From: Ectopseudomonas toyotomiensis
Lineage (GTDB): Bacteria > Pseudomonadota > Gammaproteobacteria > Pseudomonadales > Pseudomonadaceae
Direction: 5' to 3'
Length of the DNA: 64,000 nt
Assembly (NCBI RefSeq): GCF_900115695.1
Contig: NZ_FOXK01000006.1
Coordinates: 186,001-250,000 of the forward strand
The translations under genes were made by a program, and so were the position numbers. Numbering within the stretch: the first letter of the stretch is position 1; each line of letters opens with the position of its first letter. Positions 45,067-55,118 of the stretch are shown here, piece by piece. The notes beneath the pieces are model-generated. The model ran no database searches, was not told the DNA's origin, and worked only from the letters and a program-made list of their open reading frames with translations.

Positions 45067-46274
45067 TGGGCCTGCCCGTCGCGGCTGTCGATCAGCAGCG
45101 CCTGAACGTCACGGGCGGTGTTGGCAACCGGGCCGGTCTGGCCGGTCCATTCGCCCTGGGTGGCGTTACCCGCACGGGATACACGCGCCACCAGTTGCAC
45201 CTGGTCGAATCGGGAAATCTTCAGTTCGGGCATCATCGCATCCACATCGGAAAGGCTGATCTGCACCGGCAGGTCGGAAACCTTCAGGCGTTTGACCGCC
45301 AACGGCATCGGCGGGCCACTGAGCGCGCGGGCGAAGACGAATACGGCATCGTCCGGCTGCACACTCTGCTGCACTTCAGGCGACAGCGATACGCTGACCT
45401 CCAGCGCATGCACCTTGGCGCCTGGCTCGGCGGCAGCGCTGGGCTGCTCCCCCTCGCCCACCTGCTGACGAGCGCGTTCGATACCGCCGGCGATGGCCGC
45501 ACGCGACGGGTCCTGCTCCGGCAGCACGGCGACCAGGCGCTCCCAGTAGCGCACCGCATCAGCATAACGCTGGCTTTCATAGGCGGCGATACCGAGCAGG
45601 CCGAGGCTGGTGACCTCTTCCGGATCGGCCTTCAACGCTTCGTCAGTGAGCGTCTGCATCTGCTCGCTCCACCGCTTGCCTTCGGCGAAGTACAGCGCCT
45701 GCGCCCATTGGCCGAGCAGCTCCGGGGCACGCCCGGCGATCTCCACGGCACGCTCAAACGCCTTGGCGGCATCGCCGGCACGCTCCTGCGCCATATAGGT
45801 ACGACCGAGGAAGTACCAGGCCTCGGCAGACTCCGGCTGTTGCTGCACGGTCTGCTCCAGGCGCGCGGTCATCTCCTCGATGCTTTGCGGCTGTGCAGCG
45901 GCCAGTTGGCGAGTCTGTACGACCTCATCGACAGCGCCCCAGTGCAGGTACAGGGCCACGCCCAGCACCGGCACCAGCAGCGCCGACACCAGCGGAATCT
46001 TGCCGCCGAGCACGCTGCTGCGGCGCTGCACGCCTTCGGTGTCATCCAGCAGCTCGCGCGCGGCCTCGGCGCGACCGGCCTCCATTTGCGCTTCATCGAG
46101 CACGCCAGCCTGGAGCTGGGTTTCCAGCTCCTGCAGGCGCTCCTGATAGAGGGTGACGTTGAGTGCGGTACGGTCTTCTTCGGCCTGCAGCTTGCGAATG
46201 CGCAGTACCGGAATCAGCAGAAACGCCAGGGCAGTCAGCAACAGCAGCCCGGCGGGCAACCAGAAATCGATCAT
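45063..46274 (-). CDS. ccmI: Cytochrome c maturation protein CcmI
   Basis: CcmI (CycH) is an inner-membrane apocytochrome chaperone that works with CcmF and CcmH in haem ligation. The 403-residue protein has two N-terminal helices (about residues 5-24 and 90-110), a charged coiled region between them ([25 protein letters not shown]), and a periplasmic domain of TPR-like repeats ([27 protein letters not shown]). The C-terminal beta-type domain ends at DSRDGQAQ. It overlaps ccmH by 4 bases upstream and the lipoprotein gene by 4 downstream. Confidence 0.92.
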   Translation of the reverse strand: MIDFWLPAGLLLLTALAFLLIPVLRIRKLQAEEDRTALNVTLYQERLQELETQLQAGVLDEAQMEAGRAEAARELLDDTEGVQRRSSVLGGKIPLVSALLVPVLGVALYLHWGAVDEVVQTRQLAAAQPQSIEEMTARLEQTVQQQPESAEAWYFLGRTYMAQERAGDAAKAFERAVEIAGRAPELLGQWAQALYFAEGKRWSEQMQTLTDEALKADPEEVTSLGLLGIAAYESQRYADAVRYWERLVAVLPEQDPSRAAIAGGIERARQQVGEGEQPSAAAEPGAKVHALEVSVSLSPEVQQSVQPDDAVFVFARALSGPPMPLAVKRLKVSDLPVQISLSDVDAMMPELKISRFDQVQLVARVSRAGNATQGEWTGQTGPVANTARDVQALLIDSRDGQAQ

Positions 46275-46759
46275 CGGTCTTTCTTGTCCTGAGAGTTTTG
46301 CTCGAGCAACGCGGCGAGACGCGCCTGCTCATCGACGGAGAGGCCAGCAGCAGAGCGGTCCTTGTTCTGGCCACGGCGACGCAGGACGATCACCCCGAGC
46401 ACACCGAAACCTATCAGCAGCAGGCCGGCCGGGCCGTACCAGAGCAGCAGCGTGCGGCTGGTCAGCGGCGGTTTGTAGAGCACGAAATCGCCATAGCGCG
46501 AGACCAGGAAATCAATGATTTCCTCGTTGCTCTTGCCCTCTTCGAGCATGCGGAAGATCTCATTGCGCAGATCCATGGCGATCGGCGCGTCGGAGTCGGC
46601 GATGTTCTGGTTCTGGCACTTCGGGCAACGCAGCTCTTCGATCAGGTTGCGATAGCGCTGACGCTCGGCCTCGTTGGCGAACTCGAAGGTATCGATGGCG
46701 GCATGGGCGCTGGCCAACAGCCCCAGTGCCAGACCGGCACACATCAACAGGCGCTTCAT
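46271..46759 (-). CDS. ccmH: Cytochrome c maturation protein CcmH
   Basis: CcmH (CcmL/CycL-type) is a thiol-reductase of the haem ligation complex that reduces the apocytochrome CxxCH. The 162 residues include a signal segment ([20 protein letters not shown]), the redox motif [19 protein letters not shown] in a three-helix domain, and a single C-terminal membrane helix (about residues 105-126), followed by a charged tail. Overlaps of 4 bases on both sides place it in the coupled operon. Confidence 0.94.
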   Translation of the reverse strand: MKRLLMCAGLALGLLASAHAAIDTFEFANEAERQRYRNLIEELRCPKCQNQNIADSDAPIAMDLRNEIFRMLEEGKSNEEIIDFLVSRYGDFVLYKPPLTSRTLLLWYGPAGLLLIGFGVLGVIVLRRRGQNKDRSAAGLSVDEQARLAALLEQNSQDKKDR

Positions 46760-47295
46760 GGCTGGGCCTCGTCAACCAGTTGCTGGTAGATCGGCGCCAG
46801 CTTCTCGCGCCAGACGCGCTCGTCGATGGTGCCGACGTACTTGTGACGGATGATGCCCTTGGCATCGACGAAGAAGGTTTCCGGCGCGCCGTACACACCC
46901 AGGTCCAGACCGAGGCTGCCCTTGGCGTCCTCGATGTTGAGCTGATACGGGTTGTGCAGGTCGCGCAGCCATTTCTGCGCCGGCTCGCGCTTATCCTTGT
47001 AGTTGACCCCATGGATCACCACGCCGGCCTCAGCCAGCTTGTTCAGCACCGGATGCTCGTGGCGGCAGGCCGGGCACCAGGTGGCCCAGACATTGACCAG
47101 CGCAGGTCGGCCCTTGATGTCGGCCTCGCTGAGGGTGCGCTCGGGATCATCCAGCGACGGCAGGCTGAAGGCCGGGAACGGCTTGCCGATCAGCGCCGAG
47201 GGCAACTCGGAGGGGTCGAGAAACAGGCCGCGATAGAGGAATACGGCGATCGCCAGGAAGGCCAGCAGCGGCAACAGCAGGAGCAGGCGTCTCAT
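46756..47295 (-). CDS. ccmG: Thiol:disulfide oxidoreductase CcmG (DsbE)
   Basis: CcmG is a membrane-anchored thioredoxin that keeps apocytochrome cysteines or CcmH reduced. The 179-residue protein has an N-terminal anchor ([23 protein letters not shown]), a thioredoxin fold with the WCPAC motif (VNVWATWCPACRHEHPVL), the acidic-site segment GVNYKDKREPAQKWL, and the cis-Pro region GVYGAPETFFVDAKG. The length is typical (E. coli 185). Overlap of 4 bases with ccmF and ccmH. Confidence 0.95.
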   Translation of the reverse strand: MRRLLLLLPLLAFLAIAVFLYRGLFLDPSELPSALIGKPFPAFSLPSLDDPERTLSEADIKGRPALVNVWATWCPACRHEHPVLNKLAEAGVVIHGVNYKDKREPAQKWLRDLHNPYQLNIEDAKGSLGLDLGVYGAPETFFVDAKGIIRHKYVGTIDERVWREKLAPIYQQLVDEAQP

Positions 47296-49265
47296 GCGCT
47301 GGCCTCCTGCATGCCCAGGGCTTCACGCACGCGGGTTCTGACCTTGATCCGGTAGCGCTTGTCGGCAGCAGCGAGGAAGCCGCCGAAGCCCATCAGCAGC
47401 GCGCCCAGCCAGATCCAGCGGACGAACGGCTTGATGTGAATGCGTACGGCCCAGGCGCCCTCCTCCAGCGGCTCGCCGAGGGCGACGAACAGGTCGCGAG
47501 TGAAGCCGGCATCGATGCCTGCCTCGGTCATGGTCGCCTGCTGCACGGTGTAGAGGCGCTTCTCCGGGTGCAGCACCTTGATCTGCCGCTCGCCGTCGAA
47601 TACGCGCACCGTGCCCTTGTCGGAAATGAAGTTGGGGCCTTCGTGATGCACGGCACCGTCGAACTGGAAGCGATAGCCGCCCAGCTCCACGGAGTCACCC
47701 GGCGCCATGCGCAGATCGCGCTCGTAGCTACCGAGGCTGGTGAGTACCACACCCAGGGCGCACACGGCGAAACCGAAGTGCGCCATCTGCATGCCCCAGT
47801 AGCTGCGACCCAGGCTCGGCAGGCCCTTGAGCAAGCCCTTGTGGCGCGTCTTGTCGAGGATGTCGCGCACGCCAGCGAGGATCACCCAGAAGGCCAGCAG
47901 GCAGACGGCCAGCACCGCCCAGTGGAAATCGCCGTGCAGGAAGGTGGCGACTACCGCCAGCACCACACTGGCCACCAGCACCGGCGTCAGCATGCCGCCC
48001 AGCCATTTCAGCGGGGTGTCCTTCCAGCGCACCAGCACGCCGACGCTGATCACCGCCATCAGCAGTGCCATCAGCGGCAGGAACAGCGCGTTGAAGTAAG
48101 GCGGGCCAACCGACAGTTTGGCGCCGGTCAGCGCGTCAAGCACCAGCGGATAGAGCGTGCCGAGCAGGATCATCGCGGCCGACACCACCAGCACGATGTT
48201 GTTGACCAGCAGCAGCGTCTCACGCGACCACAAGCCAAAGCCGACCTGGCTCTTGACCACCGGGGCACGCACGGCGAACAGCGCCAGCGAACCACCGACC
48301 ACGATCAGCAGGAAGGCGAGGATGAACACGCCGCGCTCCGGGTCGGTGGCAAAAGCATGCACCGAGGTCAGCACACCAGAGCGGACCAGGAAGGTACCCA
48401 GCAGGCTGAGGGAGAAGGCGGCGATGGCCAGCAGCACGGTCCAGCTCTTGAACACCCCACGCTTCTCGGTCACGGCCAGCGAATGGATCAAGGCAGTGCC
48501 CACCAGCCAGGGCATGAAGGACGCGTTCTCTACCGGGTCCCAGAACCACCAGCCGCCCCAGCCCAGTTCGTAGTAGGCCCACCAGGAGCCCAGGGCGATA
48601 CCGATGCCGAGGAAGGCCCAGGCGACGATGGTCCAGGGACGCGACCAGCGCGCCCAGGCGGCGTCCAGCTTGCCGCCGAGCAGCGCAGCAATGGCGAAGG
48701 CGAAGGCCACCGAGAAGCCGACATAGCCCATGTACAGCATCGGCGGATGCACGATCAGGCCGAAGTCCTGCAACAAGGGGTTGAGGTCGCGGCCATCAGC
48801 CGGCGAGTTCGGCAGCAGGCGCTCGAAGGGGTTGGAGGTGACGATCAGAAACAGTAGAAACCCGATGCTGATCATGCCCATCACTGCCAGCACACGGGCG
48901 AGCATTTCTTCCGGCAGGTGGCGCGAGAAGATCGCCACGGCAAAGGTCCAGCCCGCCAGGATCAGCGCCCACAGCAGCAAGGAGCCTTCGTGCGCACCCC
49001 ATACCGCGCTGAACTTGTAGTACCAGGGCAACGCACTGTTGGAGTTGTGCGCCACGTAGGCGACGGAGAAATCGTCGACCATGAAGGCATAGGTCAGGCA
49101 GATGAAGGAGAACAACAGAAAGGCGAACTGACCCCAGGCGGCCGGCTGCGCCAGGCTCATCCACTGGTGGTCACCGCGCCAGGCACCGATCAGCGGCAGC
49201 GTCGCCTGTACCAGGCACAGGCACAGCGCCAGGATCATCGCCAGATGGCCGAGCTCGGGGATCAT
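47292..49265 (-). CDS. ccmF: Haem lyase subunit CcmF
   Basis: CcmF is the large integral subunit of the haem ligation complex, taking haem from CcmE. The 657 residues give about 15 helices and carry the tryptophan-rich haem-handling motif [20 protein letters not shown], with the family histidines (for example in the [14 protein letters not shown] region). The C-terminal periplasmic domain (about residues 515-610) has the usual [13 protein letters not shown] motif. ATG at 49265 overlaps the ccmE stop by 4 bases. Confidence 0.96.
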   Translation of the reverse strand: MIPELGHLAMILALCLCLVQATLPLIGAWRGDHQWMSLAQPAAWGQFAFLLFSFICLTYAFMVDDFSVAYVAHNSNSALPWYYKFSAVWGAHEGSLLLWALILAGWTFAVAIFSRHLPEEMLARVLAVMGMISIGFLLFLIVTSNPFERLLPNSPADGRDLNPLLQDFGLIVHPPMLYMGYVGFSVAFAFAIAALLGGKLDAAWARWSRPWTIVAWAFLGIGIALGSWWAYYELGWGGWWFWDPVENASFMPWLVGTALIHSLAVTEKRGVFKSWTVLLAIAAFSLSLLGTFLVRSGVLTSVHAFATDPERGVFILAFLLIVVGGSLALFAVRAPVVKSQVGFGLWSRETLLLVNNIVLVVSAAMILLGTLYPLVLDALTGAKLSVGPPYFNALFLPLMALLMAVISVGVLVRWKDTPLKWLGGMLTPVLVASVVLAVVATFLHGDFHWAVLAVCLLAFWVILAGVRDILDKTRHKGLLKGLPSLGRSYWGMQMAHFGFAVCALGVVLTSLGSYERDLRMAPGDSVELGGYRFQFDGAVHHEGPNFISDKGTVRVFDGERQIKVLHPEKRLYTVQQATMTEAGIDAGFTRDLFVALGEPLEEGAWAVRIHIKPFVRWIWLGALLMGFGGFLAAADKRYRIKVRTRVREALGMQEASA

Positions 49266-49750
49266 TGTGCACTCTCCTGCTGATAGCCCTGTTTGGCGGC
49301 TTTGGCCTCATTGTGCTTCTGCATCATTCCGCTCTTTTCCAGCGCCTGCATGACTTCAGGCGGCATGTAATTCTCGTCGTGCTTGGCCAGTACCTCGTCG
49401 GCCACCAGCACGCCCTCTGCATTGACCCGACCCAGGGCGACGATGCCCTGCCCTTCACGGAACAGATCCGGGAGGATGCCGTGGTAGCGAATGGTCACGC
49501 CGTGAGCGCCGTCGGTGACGACGAAGTCGACTTCCAGGGTGTCGGCGGAACGCTTGACCGAGCCTTCCTCGACCAGGCCACCGGCACGAATGCGAGTATC
49601 GACCGGGGCTTCGCCGTTGGCGATCTGACTCGGGGTGTAGAACAGGTTGATGTTCTCCTGCAGCGCGGTCAGCGCCAGCGCCACGGCGATGCTGACGCCG
49701 CAGAGGATGGCCAGAACGATATACAGGCGTTTCTTGCGAACCGGATTCAC
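49262..49750 (-). CDS. ccmE: Haem chaperone CcmE
   Basis: CcmE binds haem covalently in the periplasm and delivers it to CcmF. The 162 residues have an N-terminal anchor ([23 protein letters not shown]), an OB-fold domain ([37 protein letters not shown]), and the haem-binding HxxxY motif [13 protein letters not shown] (His about residue 124). The start is GTG at 49750, overlapping the ccmD stop by 4 bases. The C-terminal tail is charged. Confidence 0.96.
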   Translation of the reverse strand: MNPVRKKRLYIVLAILCGVSIAVALALTALQENINLFYTPSQIANGEAPVDTRIRAGGLVEEGSVKRSADTLEVDFVVTDGAHGVTIRYHGILPDLFREGQGIVALGRVNAEGVLVADEVLAKHDENYMPPEVMQALEKSGMMQKHNEAKAAKQGYQQESAQ

Positions 49751-49923
49751 TTCGACTTCTCCCGGCGCAAACGGCGCGCCTCGTCTTGCAGGTAACGGCG
49801 GCGCGCCAGGATTGGCAGCACCACATTCAACGCCAGGATCGCCAGGCTGATGCCATAAGCGCTCCAGACGTAGGGGCCATGAGTTCCCATGGCGAGAAAC
49901 TCGGAGAACGACGCGAAACTCAT
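49747..49923 (-). CDS. ccmD: Cytochrome c maturation protein CcmD
   Basis: This 58-residue protein was found in the gap between ccmC and ccmE. It reads [20 protein letters not shown] at the N-terminus, then one membrane helix ([20 protein letters not shown]) and a basic coiled tail ([18 protein letters not shown]), the standard CcmD plan. CcmD helps release holo-CcmE from the CcmABC complex. Its ATG overlaps the ccmC stop (ATGA) and its TGA overlaps the ccmE GTG start, so it is coupled on both sides. Confidence 0.92.
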   Translation of the reverse strand: MSFASFSEFLAMGTHGPYVWSAYGISLAILALNVVLPILARRRYLQDEARRLRREKSK

Positions 49924-50675
49924 GCCTTGCCCTCCACCAGCGTCTGCACTTCGGCTTTCACCCAGCTGCTGCGTGCTTCACGCTTGAGCACTTCCAGGCG
50001 CATGCGATAAAGCAGCACGGCGCCGAAGAAGCAGTAGAAACCCAGCACTGCCAGCAGCAACGGCAGCCACATTTCCATCGGCATCGCCGGTTTTTCGGTG
50101 ATCTTGAAGGTGGCGGTCTGGTGCAGTGAGTTCCACCACTCCACCGAGTACTTGATGATCGGAATGTTGACCACACCGACGATGGCCAGCACGGCGCAGG
50201 CCTTGGCGGCGCTGTCGCGGTTGCTGATGGCGTTGCCCAGGGCGATCACGCCGAAATACAGGAACAGCAGAATCAGCATCGAGGTAAGGCGTGCGTCCCA
50301 GACCCAGTAGGTGCCCCAGGTCGGCTTGCCCCAGATGGCCCCGGTAAGCAGCGCGATGGCAGTCATCCAGGCACCGATGGGGGCGGCCTGCTGCACGGCG
50401 ACATCGGCCAGTTTCATCTTCCATACCAGGCCGACCAGGCCGGCAATGGCCAGGGTCACGTAGATAGACTGGGCGAGGAAGGCCGCCGGAACGTGGATAT
50501 AGATGATGCGGAAGCTGTTGCCCTGCTGGTAGTCCGGCGGCGCGAAAGCCAGGCCCCAGATCAGGCCAGCGGCAATCAGCAACACGGCAGCGATACTGAG
50601 CCAGGGCAGCCAGCGGCCGCTCATCTCATAGAACCACTTGGGCGAACCCCATTTGTGAAACCACGTCCAGTTCAT
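49920..50675 (-). CDS. ccmC: Haem exporter/holo-CcmE forming subunit CcmC
   Basis: CcmC attaches haem to CcmE. The 251 residues make six membrane helices and carry the tryptophan-rich motif [19 protein letters not shown], with conserved haem-ligand histidines in [11 protein letters not shown] and [11 protein letters not shown]. The start [20 protein letters not shown] at 50675 is the family N-terminus; a longer frame upstream was rejected. It lies 64 bases after ccmB, the only real gap in the operon, and overlaps ccmD by 4 bases. Confidence 0.95.
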   Translation of the reverse strand: MNWTWFHKWGSPKWFYEMSGRWLPWLSIAAVLLIAAGLIWGLAFAPPDYQQGNSFRIIYIHVPAAFLAQSIYVTLAIAGLVGLVWKMKLADVAVQQAAPIGAWMTAIALLTGAIWGKPTWGTYWVWDARLTSMLILLFLYFGVIALGNAISNRDSAAKACAVLAIVGVVNIPIIKYSVEWWNSLHQTATFKITEKPAMPMEMWLPLLLAVLGFYCFFGAVLLYRMRLEVLKREARSSWVKAEVQTLVEGKA

Positions 50676-50739
50676 GCTCGACTCATTATTCAGGCCTGAT
50701 CCGGCGGTTACCCGGTCAGATGTCAATCACGGTTCGTTG

Positions 50740-51411
50740 TTATTCACCGACGCTGATGGTCAGACCGGCGGCAATCGCAAAAGGTGTCAGGGTCACCGCC
50801 AGGGCGGTGAGGCTGGCCAGCCACAACAGGTGGCCGCTAGCCGGCAGTCCTTGCAAGGCCGCCTGCAGCGCCCCGCTGCCAAGAATCAGCACCGGGATGT
50901 ACAGCGGCAGGATCAGCAGCGCCAGCAGCAGGCCGCCGCGCTTGAGACCAACGGTGAGCGCCGCGCCCACCGCGCCGAGCAGGCTCAGCACCGGGGTGCC
51001 GAGCAGCAGGGAAATCAGCAGTACCGGCAGGCAACGCCCAGGCAGACCGAGCATCAGCGCCAGCACGGGCGCCAGCAAAACCAGCGCCAGACCACTGAAA
51101 AGCCAGTGTGCCAGCACCTTGGCCAACACCAGAAGAGGCAGGGGGTGCGACGAAAGGACCCACTGTTCGAGCGAGCCATCCTCGAAATCACTGCGGAAAA
51201 GCCCGTCCAGCGAGAGCAGCACGGCCAAAAGGGCTGCGACCCAGACCAGGCCCGGAGAAAGGGTTTGCAACAATTGCGTCTCTGGCCCCACCGCCAGCGG
51301 GAACAGCGCAATGACAATGGCGAAGAACACCAGCGGATTGGCCAGGTCGGACGGACGACGGGCGAGCAGACGCATTTCGCGCGACAGCAGTTGAGTGAAA
51401 ACGTTGCTCAT
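50740..51411 (-). CDS. ccmB: Haem ABC exporter permease CcmB
   Basis: CcmB is the membrane subunit working with the ATPase CcmA in the CcmABCD haem chaperone-release complex. The 223 residues form six helices, beginning [20 protein letters not shown] (a typical CcmB N-terminus) and including [36 protein letters not shown] and [17 protein letters not shown]. The ATG at 51411 overlaps the ccmA stop by 4 bases; an in-frame extension upstream was rejected as it lies inside ccmA. Confidence 0.94.
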   Translation of the reverse strand: MSNVFTQLLSREMRLLARRPSDLANPLVFFAIVIALFPLAVGPETQLLQTLSPGLVWVAALLAVLLSLDGLFRSDFEDGSLEQWVLSSHPLPLLVLAKVLAHWLFSGLALVLLAPVLALMLGLPGRCLPVLLISLLLGTPVLSLLGAVGAALTVGLKRGGLLLALLILPLYIPVLILGSGALQAALQGLPASGHLLWLASLTALAVTLTPFAIAAGLTISVGE

Positions 51412-52052
51412 GCCGCGTACTGCCCCAGATCCAGATCGCGATAGGTCGCTGGTGTGCATTGCAGGCTGTGGTGAGTAGTCAGCACCACGACGCCACCACG
51501 CTCGCAATGGTCGGCCAGGTGTCCTTCGAGTTGCGCCACACCGCTCTTGTCCAGCGCAGTGAAAGGCTCATCGAGCACCCACAGTGGCGGCGTATCGGCC
51601 AGGTACAGACGTGCCAGGGCGACACGGCGCTGCTGGCCGGCCGACAGGGTATGGCAGGGAACATCCTCGAAACCGCGCAGGCCGACCGCCTCCAGCGCCT
51701 GCCAGATCGCCTCGCGATTGGCCGGGCGATGCAGCGCACAGAGCCAGGCCAGGTTCTCTTCGGCAGTCAGCAAGCCCTTGATGCCGGCGGCATGGCCAAT
51801 CCACAACAGGTTGCGCGCCAGCTCGCTGCGCTGCTCGGCCAGGGCCTGCCCCTGCAACAGGATGTCGCCGGAGGTCGGCTGACGCAGGCCAGCGATCAGC
51901 CGCAACAGGCTGGTCTTGCCACTGCCGTTGGGGCCGCTGATCTGCAACATGTCGCCTGGCTGCAGGGCGAAGTGCAGTTGCTCGAAGAGCATGCGCCAGT
52001 CCCGCTCACAGCTGAGCGCCACGGCTTCGAGAAGGGGAACGGGACGGGTCAT
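51408..52052 (-). CDS. ccmA: Haem ABC exporter ATPase CcmA
   Basis: CcmA is the ATPase of the CcmAB complex, needed to release holo-CcmE. The 214 residues show Walker A ([17 protein letters not shown]), a Q-loop, the ABC signature [14 protein letters not shown], Walker [12 protein letters not shown], and the H-loop in VVLTTHHSL. It opens the operon ccmABCDEFGHI-lipoprotein; its start at 52052 faces the FliK-like gene across a 204-base divergent gap. No clear promoter motif was seen there. Confidence 0.96.
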   Translation of the reverse strand: MTRPVPLLEAVALSCERDWRMLFEQLHFALQPGDMLQISGPNGSGKTSLLRLIAGLRQPTSGDILLQGQALAEQRSELARNLLWIGHAAGIKGLLTAEENLAWLCALHRPANREAIWQALEAVGLRGFEDVPCHTLSAGQQRRVALARLYLADTPPLWVLDEPFTALDKSGVAQLEGHLADHCERGGVVVLTTHHSLQCTPATYRDLDLGQYAA

Positions 52053-52256
52053 CGATACCTGGCAGGGTTAAAGTCGACGGTGCTCCGGCCGCTATACTGA
52101 CGCGTGCCGGAAGTGCGCTGCGCAACGGGCCGGCATTATACATGTCGCATCACTGTCCCCGCAGTCAGCATTTTCGACAGGGTGTTAATCTGTCGCAGAC
52201 AAATCGGCCGTAGGCTGTACTCGCGAAGCGGTACGCCATCAGATACGTGAGAGCCC

Positions 52257-53786
52257 ATGAGCGAAATCAGCAGCCCACGCCCGCTTCCCCCTTCCGTGCC
52301 GGTGATGCGCAACACTGCGACCGCCGCAGACATGGCCGTACGCCTGTTGCAGCCGCTGGAAGGCATGCTGGCGGCCGGCGAAAGCGCCAAGGCCGAAGTC
52401 GTGGCGATTCGCGAGCAGGCGCAAAGCTTCCAACTGCTGCTCAAACTGACCCTCGCAGGCGGCAAACAGGCGACTTTGCAGGCTGAAAGCCCCAGGCCAC
52501 TGGCCCAGGGCAGCGCGCTGGTGGTCACCGCACTGTCGGACACTCGCCTGGCGCTGGCCTTGCAGGCAGGCGGCGACAAACCGCTGACCAGCCTCGACCT
52601 GCAGCAACTGCCGCCCGGCACCCTGGTCCAGGGCAAAGTGGTCAGCCGCGACGTTTTGCCGCCGCAGGGTGCGCAAACGATCTATCGCCTGGTGGTGAAC
52701 CTGCTCAATACCCCCCTCGCCGGCAGCCAGTTGGCGCTCGACAGTCCGCTGGCGCTGCCGCTCGGCAGCCTGCTCAGCGCGCAGGTGCAGGGCAGCCAGA
52801 GCCTCGCCTTCCTGCCGCTCAGTGGCCGCCTCGATCAATTGGTGCTGGGCCAGCAACTGGCCGCCCAGCAGAATCGCCAGGCATCGCTGGAGGGGCTGTT
52901 CAAAGGCTTGCAGAAACTGAGCGGCGGCGATGAAGCCCTGCGCGGCAGTATCGACAAGCTGCTTGGCGCCCTCCCCGACAGCGCACAGCTGAGCACCGCC
53001 AAGGGCCTGGCGCAGGCGCTCGAAGGCAGCGGTGTGCTGCTCGAAGCCAAACTGCTGCAGGGCCAGACCGGCACATTGCCGCAGGACCTGAAGGCCAACC
53101 TGCTGCGCCTGATCGCTCAACTGATGCCGCAACTGCCAGGTGTCTCCGGCCCCCTTGCCGGCCTGCAGAACGCCCTCAGCCAGAACCTGCCCAACCTGGC
53201 CCGGCAACTGCTCGGCGCAGGCGCACCCGGCTCGGCGCGCCAACAGGCGCTGACCTTCCCATTACCTTCGCGCCTGTTGCAGAACATGGATGGCGAAGCC
53301 GACCTGGAAACCCTGCTGAAGCTCGCAGCAGCGGCCGTCTCACGGCTGCAGACCCACCAGCTATCGAGCCTTGCGCAAACCCAGGTCGACGCCAACGGCA
53401 ACCTGCTGACCACCTGGCAGTTGGAGCTGCCCATGCGCCATCAGCAGGAGGTGATTCCGCTGCAGGTCAAACTGCAGCGTGAAGACAGCGGCAAGGCGGA
53501 AAAGGCGGAACAGAAGGAAACGCTCTGGCGCGTGGAACTGGCCTTCGATCTCGACCACCTTGGTCCTCTGCAGGTTCGGGCTCAGTTGCTACGCGGCAGC
53601 CTCTCCAGCCAGTTATGGGCCGAGCGCGCCGATACCGCATCGCTGATCACCGCCGAACTGGGCAACCTGCGTGAGCGCCTGCAAGCCGCGGGCCTGGAGG
53701 TGGGCGAGCTGGCCTGCAGCCAGGGCATGCCGCCGCAAGGGCCGAAGACCTCGCTGGAACAACGCTGGGTGGACGAAACCGCATGA
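52257..53786 (+). CDS. FliK-like flagellar hook-length control family protein
   Basis: The 509-residue protein ends in a FliK-type C-terminal domain (LGPLQVRAQLLRGSLSSQLW ... LITAELGNLRERLQAAGLEVGELACSQG), the domain that binds the export-gate protein FlhB. The rest is long, Gln/Leu/Ala-rich and variable, as in FliK proteins. It lacks the signal sequence of exported beta-rich proteins. The next gene, overlapping by 4 bases, encodes a FlhB C-terminal-like protein, so the two may act together in type III export. P. aeruginosa is recalled to have a similar pair here besides its main fliK. The exact role is unknown. ATG at 52257. Confidence 0.75.
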   Translation: MSEISSPRPLPPSVPVMRNTATAADMAVRLLQPLEGMLAAGESAKAEVVAIREQAQSFQLLLKLTLAGGKQATLQAESPRPLAQGSALVVTALSDTRLALALQAGGDKPLTSLDLQQLPPGTLVQGKVVSRDVLPPQGAQTIYRLVVNLLNTPLAGSQLALDSPLALPLGSLLSAQVQGSQSLAFLPLSGRLDQLVLGQQLAAQQNRQASLEGLFKGLQKLSGGDEALRGSIDKLLGALPDSAQLSTAKGLAQALEGSGVLLEAKLLQGQTGTLPQDLKANLLRLIAQLMPQLPGVSGPLAGLQNALSQNLPNLARQLLGAGAPGSARQQALTFPLPSRLLQNMDGEADLETLLKLAAAAVSRLQTHQLSSLAQTQVDANGNLLTTWQLELPMRHQQEVIPLQVKLQREDSGKAEKAEQKETLWRVELAFDLDHLGPLQVRAQLLRGSLSSQLWAERADTASLITAELGNLRERLQAAGLEVGELACSQGMPPQGPKTSLEQRWVDETA

Positions 53787-54124
53787 GCCGCAAACCGCAG
53801 TCCGAAGCGCGTCAGGCCATCGCCCTCAACTATGACGGGCAAAACGCGCCGATACTCAGCGCCAAGGGTGATGACGAACTGGCCGAAGCCATTCTCGCCA
53901 TCGCTCGCGAATACGAAGTACCGATTTACGAAAATGCCGAGTTGGTGCGTCTGCTGGCGCGCCTGGAACTGGGCGATGCCATTCCGGAAGCGCTGTATCG
54001 CTGCATTGCCGAGATCATCGCCTTCGCCTGGCACCTGCAGGGCAAGGCCCCGCCGGGTTTCGAGGCCGATGCCGAACGCGACGTCACCCCGCCGCTGCCC
54101 TTGCTCAAGGGTCCGGCGAGCTGA
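53783..54124 (+). CDS. FlhB C-terminal-domain-like protein
   Basis: The 113-residue protein resembles the cytoplasmic C-terminal domain of FlhB/EscU export switch proteins: AIALNYDGQNAPILSAKGDDELAEAILAIAREYEVPIYENAELVRLL. It lacks the transmembrane part of FlhB. The usual NPTH autocleavage motif is also absent. The C-terminal region (about 60-95) continues the family's YRCIAEIIAFAW helix. It is translationally coupled to the FliK-like gene (ATGA). Its stop overlaps the facing rhodanese gene by 20 bases. A role in export of hook or filament substrates is inferred from pairing only. Confidence 0.8.
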   Translation: MSRKPQSEARQAIALNYDGQNAPILSAKGDDELAEAILAIAREYEVPIYENAELVRLLARLELGDAIPEALYRCIAEIIAFAWHLQGKAPPGFEADAERDVTPPLPLLKGPAS

Positions 54125-54548
54125 GCGCCAGCCGCTCGTTGGTGCTGCCCTTGCTGCTTGGCATATCGAACAACTGCCAGGCGAAGTAACCGCCACGAAA
54201 ATAGAACACACGGGTAAAACCCCAGCCAACGGCCTGCTCGACCGCGACGGCACTCTGCGCACACACCTCACTGTCGCAATAGATGACCAGGGGCACCTCG
54301 CGCGGCCAGGGCACCTGCGCCAGAGATGCAAAGTGCCAGCGCAGATCCAGATGAATGGCACCCTCGACATGCCCCCAGCCCCATTCTCGAGCCGGCCGCA
54401 CATCGATGAACAGTGCGCCATGGTCGTGCAAGTGCTTGGCCTGCATCACGTTGACCGTGGTCGCACCCGCGACCTGCAGCGGCGCCTCCTGAGCAACCAG
54501 GGGCTGGCAGAGCAGCCAGCCAAAGAAAAACACAACAAGACGATGCAT
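54105..54548 (-). CDS. Periplasmic rhodanese-like protein
   Basis: The 147-residue protein has a signal peptide (MHRLVVFFFGWLLCQPLVAQ) and a single rhodanese domain: VNVMQAKHLHDHGALFIDVRPAREWGWGHVEGAIHLDL and an active-site-like loop VIYCDSEVCAQSA, with Cys in place of the persulfide cysteine. It may handle sulfane sulfur or thiols in the periplasm. It is antisense-convergent with the FlhB-tail-like gene, overlapping by 20 bases, with no terminator between. The ATG at 54548 was chosen because the signal peptide begins there; the upstream extension is unsupported. Confidence 0.8.
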   Translation of the reverse strand: MHRLVVFFFGWLLCQPLVAQEAPLQVAGATTVNVMQAKHLHDHGALFIDVRPAREWGWGHVEGAIHLDLRWHFASLAQVPWPREVPLVIYCDSEVCAQSAVAVEQAVGWGFTRVFYFRGGYFAWQLFDMPSSKGSTNERLALSSPDP

Positions 54549-54692
54549 GACCAATCCCCCGTGACGACCACAGCCGGACGAACCACTGCCTTCTATCAGC
54601 GTAGATGGGCGCACAGGGACGCTAGGATTGATTGCGCAGGCGGCAGGGCCTGCTAAGAACGCGCTCGACTATGCGTCAAGGCGTGAGGAAGG

Positions 54693-55115
54693 CTATTGCG
54701 ACTGGCCTGCCTTGGGTGTGTGCAGGCGGCTGATCAGCTCGGCCTCGGCCTTGCTCAGACCGCAGGACTGGGTCAGGTCATCGACGCTGGCGCCCATGCC
54801 CACCAGGCGAGCAGCCTGAGTGAACGACAGGCTGCTGGGGTCACGCTGTTCGATCTGGCTGACCTTGTCCGGCAGCGGCGCCACCACACGGCGCAGCTCA
54901 TGCAGCTCTTCGCCCATGCGAATGCTGCCGGTCAGGTAGGCGTCGAGACGCTTGCTCAGCTCCCTGATCCGCGCATCGCGCACAGCGTCACGCTTGGCCT
55001 GCTCGGCCAGCAGGCGCTGCTGGTTGCGGTACAGGCCTTTGCAGACGATGCCCAATGCCACGCAAAGCAGCGCCACGAAGGCCAGGGCCGCGGCAAGCAT
55101 GGCGAACTCGGACAT
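54693..55115 (-). CDS. DUF2802-type membrane protein downstream of cheW
   Basis: The 140-residue protein has one N-terminal membrane helix (about residues 4-26, AMLAAALAFVALLCVALGIVC), a coiled-coil-like charged middle (LLAEQAKRDAVRDARIRELSKRL), and a C-terminal helix-turn-helix-like part (FTQAARLVGMGASVDDLTQSCGLSKAEAELISRL). This arrangement is typical of Pseudomonas DUF2802 proteins that follow cheW. The start is three bases after the cheW stop region, so it belongs to the chemotaxis transcript. Function is unknown; location near the chemotaxis coupling complex suggests a polar or structural role. Confidence 0.7.
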   Translation of the reverse strand: MSEFAMLAAALAFVALLCVALGIVCKGLYRNQQRLLAEQAKRDAVRDARIRELSKRLDAYLTGSIRMGEELHELRRVVAPLPDKVSQIEQRDPSSLSFTQAARLVGMGASVDDLTQSCGLSKAEAELISRLHTPKAGQSQ

Positions 55116-55118
55116 GGC

